Below, piece by piece: positions 1 through 7,806 of a DNA stretch of 35,759 nucleotides; positions within the stretch are counted from its first letter, which is position 1; every line of letters starts with the position of its first letter. The stretch comes from Planctomycetota bacterium (GTDB lineage Bacteria; Planctomycetota; UBA8108; UBA1146; JAJFFE01): positions 74,342 to 110,100 of the forward strand of contig JAJFFE010000303.1 in assembly GCA_021776775.1 (NCBI GenBank). The letters are read 5' to 3'. A program made the translations under genes and the position numbers. The notes beneath the pieces are model-generated. The model made no database searches. It was given only the letters and a program-made list of their open reading frames with translations, and was not told the DNA's origin.

Positions 1-2
1 TG

Positions 3-764
3 CCAATCGGCGTGAACCATCTCTTCTTCGGAGCGGTGCCTCCCGACGTTTGGGAAACGACCCCGGAGGTCGAGTTTCCTCCCGTCGTCAGCTGGGATCG
101 TTCGCACCCGGTCAATCGCTACGTCAACTACTCGCTGCTCGACGAAGCGGTCGAGCGCTCGTTCGTTTTCTCGCGCTTGCCCAACACCAAGCTGCTCGTC
201 GAAACGAGCGACGGGGGGTTGATCGCAAGCTTTACGGCGGCGGGAACACGTGGCATTGTTGTCGGCTTCGACTCTCTGCGCTCGAGTTGGCCGCTCGACT
301 TGTCATGGCCGTTCTTCCTCTACAACTCCATCCAGCATCTCACCGCCAACGAGCTGAATACCGGGACCGGGGTACGGGCCGAAGAGTTGATAAGCCTTCG
401 CATGCGGGGCCCGGTGCAGAAGCCGAAGGTCACGCGCCCCGACGCCAGGACCGATGAGTTGCAGATCGACGCCTTCGGATGGATTCGTTATCCCAAGACC
501 AACGAACTCGGACCGTACCGGTTCGAGTGGGAAGAGCCGGACAGGGGCGGCGAAACCCTTACCACCCGAGAACACTTCGTGCCGGTCAACTTGCTGTGGG
601 CGCGCGAGTCTCGCGTCGCCCCGCGCGAAACGCTCGAACTCTCGGGAAGCGTCGTGCAAAGCTCCGAAGCACGCGGCGTGTTTCGTCGCGAGTTCTGGCC
701 ATGGGTGGTGGCGCTGGCGTTGGCGTTGGTCTTGGTCGAGTGGTACTTCTATCACCGGCGGTAG
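3..764 (+). CDS. C-terminal part of a BatA-like (vWA/glutamine-amidotransferase-type) membrane protein, cut by the window edge
   Basis: The frame is open from the left edge, so the gene starts outside the window; the GTG at position 12 is probably internal. The visible 250 or so residues contain the stretch HPVNRYVNYSLLDEA and then GIVVGFDSLRSSWPLDLSWPFF. In large planctomycete BatA/vWA proteins this pattern marks the end of the amidotransferase-like domain, where a value is tested and a title such as 'wins or losses of potential' is irrelevant. A single C-terminal membrane helix (WPWVVALALALVLVEWYFY) is followed by a short basic tail HRR. By family, such proteins sit in the inner membrane with most of the chain on the periplasmic side and act with MoxR ATPases in envelope maintenance, but no MoxR or Bat partner is visible here. 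The assignment rests on recalled family resemblance, not on a catalytic motif. Confidence 0.6.
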   Translation, partial: PIGVNHLFFGAVPPDVWETTPEVEFPPVVSWDRSHPVNRYVNYSLLDEAVERSFVFSRLPNTKLLVETSDGGLIASFTAAGTRGIVVGFDSLRSSWPLDLSWPFFLYNSIQHLTANELNTGTGVRAEELISLRMRGPVQKPKVTRPDARTDELQIDAFGWIRYPKTNELGPYRFEWEEPDRGGETLTTREHFVPVNLLWARESRVAPRETLELSGSVVQSSEARGVFRREFWPWVVALALALVLVEWYFYHRR

Positions 765-1011
765 AGGCCGAACCAACGCGGGACGCTTTGCGAACTCGAC
801 CACGAACTTCTAGCGACTCGATCAGAGACGTCTCTCAGAGAGAACAGCGCGACGTCGCGGCGGCCATGTAGCCATGGTACGCGCGAGCCGATGGCTTCCT
901 CAGTAACCAATGGATATCATCTTCGTCGTGTGACTCTTCAGTCGTCCAGACGCGCAGCGCTATGAAGGACGGCATGACTACTGCGGGGGCAGGGTTTGGA
1001 AGTGTGGGTCG

Positions 1012-2082
1012 ATGATGACCATGCGAGTTTCTTGGATAGTGTTTGTCGCCGCGTTGAGTTTGCCGAGTTTCGCCAGCGCGGACTCGGCGTGGATTTGCAG
1101 TCGGAGTAGCAACCTCGTCGTCGAGTACGATCTCGGCGTGCTATCACCGGCGTATTCGTTCCAACACGAAGTCGAGATTCCGGGCCAGGTCATTACCGGC
1201 ATTGCGGGGATCGAATGGGACGCCGACATCGAGCGGTTTTATCTCCTGTTGTTCTTCGAGAACGAGCCGGACACGACCTACCTCGCCACCTGGGAACCGT
1301 TTCTCGGCGCGGTCGAGGTCATCGGTAACACTGGCGCTGTCTACGATTGCCTAGCCCTCGACGACGTGGGCGTCCCGCACACCGTCTCGCCTTGGTCCGC
1401 GACCCCAGGTGCCGCATATGTTTCGATCGATCCGACGACCGGATTGACCACGGACGTGTGCTCCATGATTACACCCGGAGAGAACCGTCAACTCGCATTC
1501 GATCCTACGACCGGCGAGTTCGTTCACGCGCGTACCTTCGTACTGGAACGAATCATCGGATCGGTGTCCGGCGTTTGCACGATGAACGCCACCCCCCTCC
1601 TCGATGCGCTACCCTTGCTGTCGGCATTTGGATGGTCGCCGATACACGGGGCGTTTCTCTGGCTCGGGTGGAACCAGCTGTACACGATCGATCCTCTCAG
1701 CGGAGACGCGCTGCTCCTCGGCGAGTTGTTGCCCACCGCGATCAGCCCGGACATCACGGACCTGTCGGTGGGTCCGGAAGTGACCTTGTCCACGCCAATC
1801 ACCCCACAGATGGTCGTCCGAGGCGATTCCAATGATGACGGAATGGTCAACATCGCCGACGCCGTTCACACGCTCGGTGTGTTGTTCACGGGAACTCCGA
1901 TGGAGTGCATCCACGCCAGTAACGTAAACGACGACCCAAGCTTCGACATCGCCGACACCGTCTACCTGCTGTACTGGTTGTTCGTTCCAGGCAGCCCGCC
2001 TCCAGTGTTCCCCGGACCGTTCGGCTGCGGAGCGCTTCCGCCCCCGACACTCCCGTGCCCGGCCTACGCGGCCTGTCCCTAA
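1012..2082 (+). CDS. Secreted protein with C-terminal dockerin-like double EF-hand tail
   Basis: The protein is 356 aa. It has an N-terminal signal peptide (MRVSWIVFVAALSLPSFASA, likely cleaved after ASA). There are three possible ATG starts (1012, 1015, 1021) and no strong ribosome site decides between them. The middle 240 residues are rich in beta-forming sequence with repeated phrases such as YVSIDPTTGLT, LAFDPTTGEFV and LYTIDPLSGDALLLGE, spaced like blades of a beta-propeller. The C-terminus holds two calcium-binding-like loops, GDSNDDGMVNIADAV and NVNDDPSFDIADTV, each followed by a short hydrophobic helix. This is the dockerin-I-like layout common in planctomycete secreted proteins. The chain ends in CPAYAACP. 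The likely location is the cell surface or periplasm; ligand and function are unknown. It ends about 60 bp before repeat copy A and faces the minus-strand gene at 2442. Confidence 0.85.
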   Translation: MMTMRVSWIVFVAALSLPSFASADSAWICSRSSNLVVEYDLGVLSPAYSFQHEVEIPGQVITGIAGIEWDADIERFYLLLFFENEPDTTYLATWEPFLGAVEVIGNTGAVYDCLALDDVGVPHTVSPWSATPGAAYVSIDPTTGLTTDVCSMITPGENRQLAFDPTTGEFVHARTFVLERIIGSVSGVCTMNATPLLDALPLLSAFGWSPIHGAFLWLGWNQLYTIDPLSGDALLLGELLPTAISPDITDLSVGPEVTLSTPITPQMVVRGDSNDDGMVNIADAVHTLGVLFTGTPMECIHASNVNDDPSFDIADTVYLLYWLFVPGSPPPVFPGPFGCGALPPPTLPCPAYAACP

Positions 2083-2144
2083 GAGGGCGTTCGTCTCGGG
2101 GTTCGCCGATCGCGGCCCCGGGACGGTTCCCGATGACGGCAAAT

Positions 2145-2376
2145 GGCAGTAACAGGCACACGTCAGGTCCGCGTGGAATCACGATTTGGATTCAGGAACG
2201 GAAGGTGGCGTAGGCGCCGGTCGTCGAACGCGCAACGGCTGGCTGGTGGTGCGACCGAATGCGGTCTGTCGCGAGGACCCGAGGACTAGTCTCCTCAGAA
2301 GACTCCGAGTTCGGAGACCCAAGTGTCCACAGCGTCGTGGGATGGGGAGTCACTGTCACCGCGTGCCGGCGTGCCG
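2145..2376 (+). repeat. Dispersed intergenic repeat, copy A (full length plus 8-bp tandem tail)
   Basis: This copy starts at GGCAGTAACAGG, contains CAGGTCCGCGTGGAATCAC, the small palindrome GACCGaatgCGGTC, the hairpin-like CTCCGAgtTCGGAG, and ends at GTCACTGTCACC (2349-2360). It is followed by two exact 8-mers, GCGTGCCG GCGTGCCG. The same modules recur at 5018, 7585 and 18616 in the same orientation. It lies between two convergent genes, 65 nt downstream of the minus-strand gene that ends at 2442. The minus-strand reading frame through it is open and encodes VTVTPHP...LATDRIRSHH, as do the other copies, but has no start context. Confidence 0.85.
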
Positions 2377-2441
2377 TTCGTGAGTTCGCGCCGGCGCCGG
2401 ACGAACCGTGTGGACGGGAGTGTCTACGTATGAGTCGCGAG

Positions 2442-3260
2442 CTACTCACCGAACCAGCTGGGGTCCAGCCCCTCGCTCTTCATCCGAGCCACGTTCACGG
2501 TGCGATCGAACGGGATGACGCCCGACTTGGTGAGTCGCTGTCGTTGGTTGTCGGCGAATCGATGGGCGTACGCTTCTCGTTCAGCGCTCGGTTTTGCGAA
2601 ATATACCCTTGCCAGCTCGTCCCGGGATCGTGTCGCCGAGATCCGATTTTCGACGTCTTCGATGTAGTGCGCGTTGTGCCCAATCTCGTGAGGGAGTGTT
2701 CGGTACAGCTGCGTGGCTCGGGAGGAGTCTCGGGATTGCGTGACCTCGAACGCACGCTTCGTTTCGATGACTTCATGGCCATCCTCACGAAGACGGGCGA
2801 GCTCTTCTTGATCGGCCAGCGAGAGTGATCGACTCCGTGGGGTCATCATCCCTGGCTCCTGCGCCTCGATGATGAGGGCCGGTCCCTCATACTTGCCCAA
2901 GTCGGCCCAGTAGACAAAGCGACCCCAGACGGGACTCAAGATGGACTGCTTACGAGTCGGTTGTCGGAGGATGTACCGGTCGACGTGAGTCTGCGCTTCG
3001 GCCGGAATGCTCGTCAGCATTTTGACGAGATCATCGATCGTGCAGCAGTGGCAGCAGTCTTTCCGGGTCGGCTCAACTAGGAACGTGATATCTCGGCCGC
3101 CTATCTTCCGCTTTATCACTACGGGGTCGGTGAGGACCTCGTAGTAGATACGACTCTCCTCCCAGCGCCACGGAATGGTCAGGCGGTTGTCTTGCCCATG
3201 CCCAGACTTCTCGGTGCCTATGTTGCGGTTTCGTCGTCTCGCGTCATAGCCGGGTTTCAT
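2442..3260 (-). CDS. Putative zinc-metalloprotease-like protein (HEIGH motif), partner of the PGM1-type ligase gene
   Basis: The protein is 272 aa with no signal peptide, so cytoplasmic. Residues 191-195 read HEIGH, the HExxH zinc-protease signature. About 33 residues later EREAYAHRFA (227-236) resembles the third-ligand helix of ImmA/M78-like and related gluzincins, where a Glu completes the zinc site; E229 is the best candidate. A separate cysteine/histidine knot, CCHCC at 69-73, could bind another metal or form the family's own feature. The middle section contains WGRFVYWADLGKYEGPALII (112-131), a hydrophobic beta-rich block I do not recognise. The gene starts 78 bp downstream of the ATP-grasp ligase on the same strand, so the two are probably co-transcribed. 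A peptide or isopeptide substrate is an inference from that neighbour. Catalytic activity is unproven; the fold assignment is moderate. Confidence 0.6.
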   Translation of the reverse strand: MKPGYDARRRNRNIGTEKSGHGQDNRLTIPWRWEESRIYYEVLTDPVVIKRKIGGRDITFLVEPTRKDCCHCCTIDDLVKMLTSIPAEAQTHVDRYILRQPTRKQSILSPVWGRFVYWADLGKYEGPALIIEAQEPGMMTPRSRSLSLADQEELARLREDGHEVIETKRAFEVTQSRDSSRATQLYRTLPHEIGHNAHYIEDVENRISATRSRDELARVYFAKPSAEREAYAHRFADNQRQRLTKSGVIPFDRTVNVARMKSEGLDPSWFGE

Positions 3261-3338
3261 CGGACTCCGTTGCTACTGGCCGGAATTCCTTCGTTGGGTA
3301 GCTGTCGAGCTTACGCGACAAGGCACATCCTGACTTGC

Positions 3339-4931
3339 TTACTCCATGCCGGGCAGTTTCTCCTGAGACGGGTCCCGAAGCCGACCCCGGCGGTTGCCCG
3401 CGGCGCCCGTCTCCTTGTCGAGCACTCGGACCGTCCACTCGTAGAGTCGGTCGGCCTCCGCTTGGCTGTTTCCGATGGCCGTGACCCCGATCTTCCCGAA
3501 CTGAGACAGCGCTCCGATCATGTGGAAGAGAACCCCGGTCTGCTGAGTGGGCCGGAAGCTGAGGCCCTGATGCGTCAGGATGTTGATGAGGTCTTCCGGT
3601 AGGAGCCCGCGATAAGTGGGGGAGCTCAGCGCGTCCGTAGAGAAGTAGTACTTCTCTTCTCCGTCCGGCGTATGGAACAGCCCCGACTCGGCATCGAGTG
3701 TGCCTGAGGTCAGGAACTCGAGCGCTTGGAACGGGTGTGTGGTGCCTCCCATCCGGAGGTTGATCTCGAGGGCGACGATCTTCGACTCCGAGCCCGATCC
3801 CCAAGCGAGGAAGTCGACCGAGAAACGGCCCACCACTCCCTTTGCGGCGAGGACCTCGGCGACCTTTCGGCTCTCTTCAACGATGAGCGACCGATAGCTC
3901 TCCGCCGCCGGAAACCGGCACCCGACGTAGGCCTGGGCGCTCGGCCCGCCGAGCACCTGCTCGTGCGTCGAGATGACCGAAGGCACTCCGTTTGGTCGGA
4001 CCCGCATCTGGACGCTAGGGGAGGTGAGGTTCGACCCGACGATACGCTCCTCGACTACTCCCTGCATCGTCTCGAACTTCCCGAAGAACGACTCGGGCGT
4101 TTCTTCCTCTGCGTTGAATTGTAGGTTCTCGAGCTCGGCGTCGATCGCTTGCACGCGATCGCTGGCATCGGTATCTCCCGGCGGATAGCGAAACAGCGCG
4201 TTTCCTTCGCCGGAAAAGCTGTGATCGAGTTTCACCACCGCCTCTTGCAGACCGGGGCGCCGAACCTCCAATTCGCTCAGCGCCTCCGCGCAATCCTGGC
4301 GCGATCGCAGCCCCTCTGCCCCGAGCGCGACGGGCACGCCCGCCTCGATGAACACCTGCCTGCTTCCGGTCTTGGTGCCGAGCGGAAGGAGCTCGGGGTC
4401 CAGTCCATTGAGAGGAATGCCGAGTTCGAGCGCGAGCTTGCGTTCGAGTGTGGTCGAATTGAAGCAGGTCAAGTAAGCGCGCCGACGGTTCCCGACCCAT
4501 TCCCGGATGCGGGTAATGGTCCGAGGCCGCTCCAGGATCTTCTGCGTAAGCGGGACCGGGCTGTTATCCATCACGTTCAAGAGCCCGAGCCGCTTCCATG
4601 CATGACCGGAAGGAACGCCTCCCAGGAGATTCAGGTAGTAGTCGATGATGTCCAAGTGGATTGGCTGCGACGTCACGTAGAGAACGCGCGCCCCGGGGTT
4701 GCGCAGCCGCATGAGCGTGAACAGCAGCCGTTCCTCGTAGAAGGAAACGCCCCCGATCTTGGCGAGTTCGTCGCGGTCGAAACTCAGCGACGGGACGACC
4801 ACCGAAGTGTGCTCCCACGCTCGCTCCGTGCTGGTCTTCTCCCAGATCGGGAGCAGACGCGCTTGAAGCTCGGAGAAGCGGTCCCGGTCGTTCGTTAGAT
4901 CCAAGTAGCCTCCTGAGTTCGTCTCTCCCAC
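3339..4931 (-). CDS. PGM1-type ATP-grasp peptide ligase (preATP-grasp plus ATP-grasp)
   Basis: The protein is 530 aa, cytoplasmic. Residues 44-105 (VVVPSLSFD... GVSFYEERLLF... LYVTSQPI... YYLNLLGG) form the preATP-grasp region typical of proteins related to the pheganomycin peptide ligase PGM1. The ATP-grasp part carries the nucleotide-binding strand with KLDHSFSGEGNA (234-245), an EERIVG block near 294 and the metal-binding EINLRMGGTTHP (389-400). The C-terminal 110 residues match the small closing domain position of PGM1-like enzymes. By family the enzyme activates a carboxylate with ATP and joins it to an amine to make a peptide or amide bond; the substrates cannot be read from sequence. 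The listed start is GTG at 4931. A TTG at 4904 sits four bases after a strong AGGAGG and is a serious alternative. It leads a two-gene unit with the HEIGH-motif protein, and repeat copy B lies upstream. Confidence 0.85.
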   Translation of the reverse strand: MGETNSGGYLDLTNDRDRFSELQARLLPIWEKTSTERAWEHTSVVVPSLSFDRDELAKIGGVSFYEERLLFTLMRLRNPGARVLYVTSQPIHLDIIDYYLNLLGGVPSGHAWKRLGLLNVMDNSPVPLTQKILERPRTITRIREWVGNRRRAYLTCFNSTTLERKLALELGIPLNGLDPELLPLGTKTGSRQVFIEAGVPVALGAEGLRSRQDCAEALSELEVRRPGLQEAVVKLDHSFSGEGNALFRYPPGDTDASDRVQAIDAELENLQFNAEEETPESFFGKFETMQGVVEERIVGSNLTSPSVQMRVRPNGVPSVISTHEQVLGGPSAQAYVGCRFPAAESYRSLIVEESRKVAEVLAAKGVVGRFSVDFLAWGSGSESKIVALEINLRMGGTTHPFQALEFLTSGTLDAESGLFHTPDGEEKYYFSTDALSSPTYRGLLPEDLINILTHQGLSFRPTQQTGVLFHMIGALSQFGKIGVTAIGNSQAEADRLYEWTVRVLDKETGAAGNRRGRLRDPSQEKLPGME

Positions 4932-5017
4932 CCGGAGAGCTAGTGCAGACCACGCTCAGGTTACCCCGGGGGAACCTCCAGTAATAGACCGGCTCGGCCG
5001 ACCTCACGGGCAAAGAT

Positions 5018-5249
5018 GGCAGTGACAGACACCCGTCAGGTCCGCCTCGGATCACGGTTTGGATTCAAGAACGGAAAGGTTGAGTAGGCCCCCGTCGCCG
5101 CAAGCGCGCGCTTGGCAGGTGGTGCGATCGAATGCGGTCCGTCGCGAGGCTAGTCTCCTCGGAATGCTCCGAGTTCGGAGTCCCAAGTACCCACCGCGCA
5201 GATGCATGAGGAGTCACTGTCACCGTACGCTTTAGTACGCTTCGTACGC
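5018..5249 (+). repeat. Dispersed intergenic repeat, copy B1 (full length plus tail)
   Basis: This copy runs from GGCAGTGACAGAC at 5018 through CAGGTCCGCCTCGGATCAC, GAATGCGGTCCGTCGCGAG and CTCCGAGTTCGGAG to GTCACTGTCACC at 5213-5224. The tail holds three GTACGCTT units separated by TA and C. It is the first of three copies or partial copies in a row between the minus-strand gene ending at 5460 and the ligase gene starting at 4931. Confidence 0.85.
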
Positions 5250-5257
5250 TTGGTGAC

Positions 5258-5379
5258 GCGACCGAATGCGGTCCATCACGAGGACAAGTCGCCTCGGGAG
5301 ACTCGAGTTCGGAGCCCCAAGTACCCACTGCGCCAATGCATGAGGAGTCACTGTCACAGCACGTCGCACGTCGGCACGT
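5258..5379 (+). repeat. Dispersed intergenic repeat, copy B2 (right half only plus tail)
   Basis: This partial copy begins directly at GCGACCGAATGCGGTCC, so it lacks the left third of the element. It keeps the palindromic middle and the closing AATGCATGAGGAGTCACTG block, then three GCACGTC(G) units (about 5359-5379). It shows that the right half can exist as a separate module. Confidence 0.8.
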
Positions 5380-5380
5380 C

Positions 5381-5414
5381 GAGGAGTCACTGTCACCGCA
5401 CGCCGGCACGCCGG
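5381..5414 (+). repeat. Dispersed intergenic repeat, copy B3 (terminal block and 8-mers only)
   Basis: Only GAGGAGTCACTGTCACC remains, followed by two exact GCACGCCG units and a diverged third (GTTTGCCG, extending a few bases further). It is 45 nt downstream of the stop of the lectin/dockerin gene on the minus strand. Confidence 0.75.
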
Positions 5415-5459
5415 TTTGCCGACCCGGCGGATACGGAGGACCCGCCGGGGCCACGTTAC

Positions 5460-7436
5460 TCAGGGACAGCCAGTGTACTCAGCACAGTCGATCGCATCAG
5501 GGGTGGGGTCGATCCCGCAAGCGGACGAACCCGGGGCCGGTGTGCTGGGGCTGCCCGCGATGAAGAGCGCGCCCAGCGAGTAGACCGCATCGGATATGTC
5601 GACACCGCCGTCGTCGTTGGCGTCGGCCGAGTCCGTACAAACAGGGGCGGGTGAAGCCGGGATGAACAGAGCCGCCAGTACGAACACGGGGTCCGAGATG
5701 TCGAAGCCGCCGTCGTTGTTGGCGTCACCGCGCTTGAACGGGGGATCGCCAATGGGGCCACCGAACGCCCCGAGGTAGAGTTGCGTCAGTGCTTCGAGAT
5801 CTCCCCCGTAGCCACCAATTTCCCACGATTGAGCGATCACGCGGCCGAACGGTACTTCGCCGACGTAGTAGATCCCGGTCGCGTACGCCGGTGCGCCGCC
5901 TGTCGTGTCGTTGAGCCAAATTTCAGCTGCATTCGAGCCCGCGAGGTCGGGGGGGTAGAGGCCGCTCGAGCCGGTCGGCGTTAGCCGGTCGGTCCAATCG
6001 CTCCCCGTTTGGTCTTGGGTATAAGCCGCGTCCAAACCGACCAGGTCGAGGTTGTCGTGGGCGGCGCCGATCATAGCCGTGAAGCTGTCGTCGCCGTCCG
6101 CGATCACGTTGCCGTCGGCTGCGAGACCGTCGACGCCGTCGACATCTCGGAAACTCGTCGCCGCGCAGAAACCCCAAATGTCTCCGCCCTCGATGAAGAT
6201 GTTGCCGCCGGCCTCCATGCGCGCAACAAGGACGTCTGCATCGGCCGCGGACAGGCAGTAATGGTTCGGCCAAGTCCCGAGACACGCCCACAACGGGACG
6301 TCGAGAGAGGCTCCCGCAAGACAGAAACAACTCGCCAAGTCGTCGACCACGACCGGCGATCGTCCGAGCGCGATGAGCGCTTGCTCGAGCAGGTCGGCCG
6401 ACTGAACTAGGCCAACTCCCTCAGCGCGCCAGATCACATCCGTCAACTCGAACACGATCCCCGCCGGCGTCGACGTGGCGATGCAGCAGGGAATCGCGAC
6501 CATGTCGGATCCGGTCACTTCGTATTGGTGGACGCCCGGCGGTGGGGTGTCGGTGTAAGTCGACGGGCTTCCGACGAGCGTGTCGATGACGACGCCGCCG
6601 CGGAGGATTTCGATGGAGGTGTAGACGGTGCCGCCGTTGTCCCACGTCAACTCGACCGCGCCACCGACATCGCTTGCGCTCAAGCTGGTCGGCGGCGTGC
6701 AAACACCGTGAAGGATGGCGACGTTGTCCGAGAACGCGGTGCAGCCTGCGCCGTCGCTCGCGCGGAGGATGTACTCGTACACACCCGCGCACGGCACTCC
6801 CATGTCGAGGAAGCTCGTCGCTGCAGGGTCGGCGATCGTGATCAGGAAGAAACCATCTCGATACACATCGATACCACCCGGGTACGGCCCGTTGTTCGTG
6901 AACGTCAACTCGAGATCGGCCCCGACGGTCGCGCCGGTGATACCGGTCGGCGGAGTGACTCCACACGGCTCGATCTCGCAGAGACCGAAGTTGTCGCCGC
7001 CGCCTGCGACCGTCGTGTCATCCCACGCACTCGTCGGAGAGCCCGCGACCCAGAAATAGATGTAGTCTCCGGAATCGTTCGGCTCTCCTGCGGCCCAATC
7101 AGTGAAGGTCGAGGTCTGGCCGCTGATCCACTCGTACACCCCTTCGACCGCGACGTCGTTCAAGCCGATCCAAGTGTCGACCACCGGAAACGTCGCCTTG
7201 ATCCAGTCGTTCTCCGCGAGATCGTTGACGGTCACGAGGTTGCCCCCGTAGAGAATCGAATCGTCCTGACACGCGGTCCAGGTGTCGGCTTCGAACAGCA
7301 GATACGACGAACCGGTGGCTGGGTTCGTTGCGGTCTGAACAATGCGAAGGCTTTGCGCATGCGTGGCTGTAGTGCCGCATGCAATGAAGGCGAGGGTGAC
7401 TCCTAGTAACAACGTTGAAAATGCTGGCATACGCAT
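5460..7436 (-). CDS. Large secreted protein: C-type lectin domain, Fn3-like segments, amidotransferase-like segment, dockerin-like tail
   Basis: The start chosen is ATG 7436 (MRMPAFSTLL), seven bases after GGAAGG; an in-frame TTG at 7451 lies before this ribosome site. A signal peptide ends near THAQS. The next 120 residues form a C-type-lectin-like domain: WIGLND, the G-x-Y-x-W core, AAGEPND (the EPN sugar-binding triplet) and a closing CEIEPCG. Two Fn3-like beta segments follow (PPTGITGATVGADLELTFT and PPTSLSASDVGGAVELTWD). A segment starting VIWRAEGVG and containing MEAGGNIFIEGGDIWGF resembles a degenerate amidotransferase/Rossmann fold seen in secreted planctomycete proteins. The C-terminus has two EF-hand-like loops, GDANNDGGFDISDPV and DANDDGGVDISDAV, and ends CAEYTGCP. 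The likely role is glycan binding at the surface; the sugar is unknown. About 658 aa. Repeats B and C flank the gene. Confidence 0.85.
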   Translation of the reverse strand: MRMPAFSTLLLGVTLAFIACGTTATHAQSLRIVQTATNPATGSSYLLFEADTWTACQDDSILYGGNLVTVNDLAENDWIKATFPVVDTWIGLNDVAVEGVYEWISGQTSTFTDWAAGEPNDSGDYIYFWVAGSPTSAWDDTTVAGGGDNFGLCEIEPCGVTPPTGITGATVGADLELTFTNNGPYPGGIDVYRDGFFLITIADPAATSFLDMGVPCAGVYEYILRASDGAGCTAFSDNVAILHGVCTPPTSLSASDVGGAVELTWDNGGTVYTSIEILRGGVVIDTLVGSPSTYTDTPPPGVHQYEVTGSDMVAIPCCIATSTPAGIVFELTDVIWRAEGVGLVQSADLLEQALIALGRSPVVVDDLASCFCLAGASLDVPLWACLGTWPNHYCLSAADADVLVARMEAGGNIFIEGGDIWGFCAATSFRDVDGVDGLAADGNVIADGDDSFTAMIGAAHDNLDLVGLDAAYTQDQTGSDWTDRLTPTGSSGLYPPDLAGSNAAEIWLNDTTGGAPAYATGIYYVGEVPFGRVIAQSWEIGGYGGDLEALTQLYLGAFGGPIGDPPFKRGDANNDGGFDISDPVFVLAALFIPASPAPVCTDSADANDDGGVDISDAVYSLGALFIAGSPSTPAPGSSACGIDPTPDAIDCAEYTGCP

Positions 7437-7584
7437 ACGTGTACCTTCCAAGCTCGTTGAACTCAGCCTTCTGGCTCAGCTCGTTAGACTGGGTCTGCCC
7501 GATGATGGTGCCCGAGACTTCCGATCCTAATGGCTCACGCCCTGAGTTCGAACGATAATCGTTGGCGATGCGAGCTGACGATCT

Positions 7585-7806
7585 GACAGTGACAGGCGTA
7601 CGTCAGGTCCGCGTGGGATCACGAGTTGAAGTCAGGAACGGAAGGTTGGGTAGACGGTCGTCGCCGAAAGCGCACGCCTGGACCGAATGCGGTCCGTCGC
7701 GAGGGCAAGTCTCCTTAAGAGACTCCGAGTTCGGAGTCCAAAAGTCCCAAGTTCCCACGGCACCGATGCATGACGAGTCACTGTCACCGGTATGCGGGTA
7801 TGCCGT
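7585..7806 (+). repeat. Dispersed intergenic repeat, copy C (full length plus tail)
   Basis: This copy runs from GACAGTGACAGG at 7585 through CAGGTCCGCGTGGGATCAC to GTCACTGTCACC (7777-7788). It has the cleanest palindromes of the family: GGACCGaatgCGGTCC, AGTCTCcttaaGAGACT and ACTCCGAgtTCGGAGT. The tail is GGTATGCG GGTATGCC. The minus-strand lipoprotein gene reads straight into this copy and stops inside it at 7632. Confidence 0.85.

Noticed and set aside
2192..2449. Minus-strand open frame of 85 codons across repeat copy A as a gene
   Set aside because: It has no ribosome site and consists almost wholly of repeat DNA; described as a property of the repeat instead. The same holds for the minus frames at 5065-5454 and 18575-18880.
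4149..4898. Plus-strand 249-codon open frame opposite the ATP-grasp ligase
   Set aside because: It is antisense to a well-supported family member and shows no recognisable motif.
5221..5414. Possible CRISPR-like array from the tandem short units in copy B
   Set aside because: Units are 7-8 bp and adjacent, without regular spacers or cas genes; they belong to the repeat family.
6525..7406. Plus-strand 293-codon open frame opposite the lectin/dockerin gene
   Set aside because: Its translation is Arg/Ala/Asp-rich with no domain, typical of the antisense of a GC-rich gene; the minus-strand protein has a signal peptide and clear domains.
7551..7563. AACGATaATCGTT palindrome upstream of the lectin gene as an operator
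   Set aside because: Six-bp arms occur by chance in a window this size and there is no second copy to support it.
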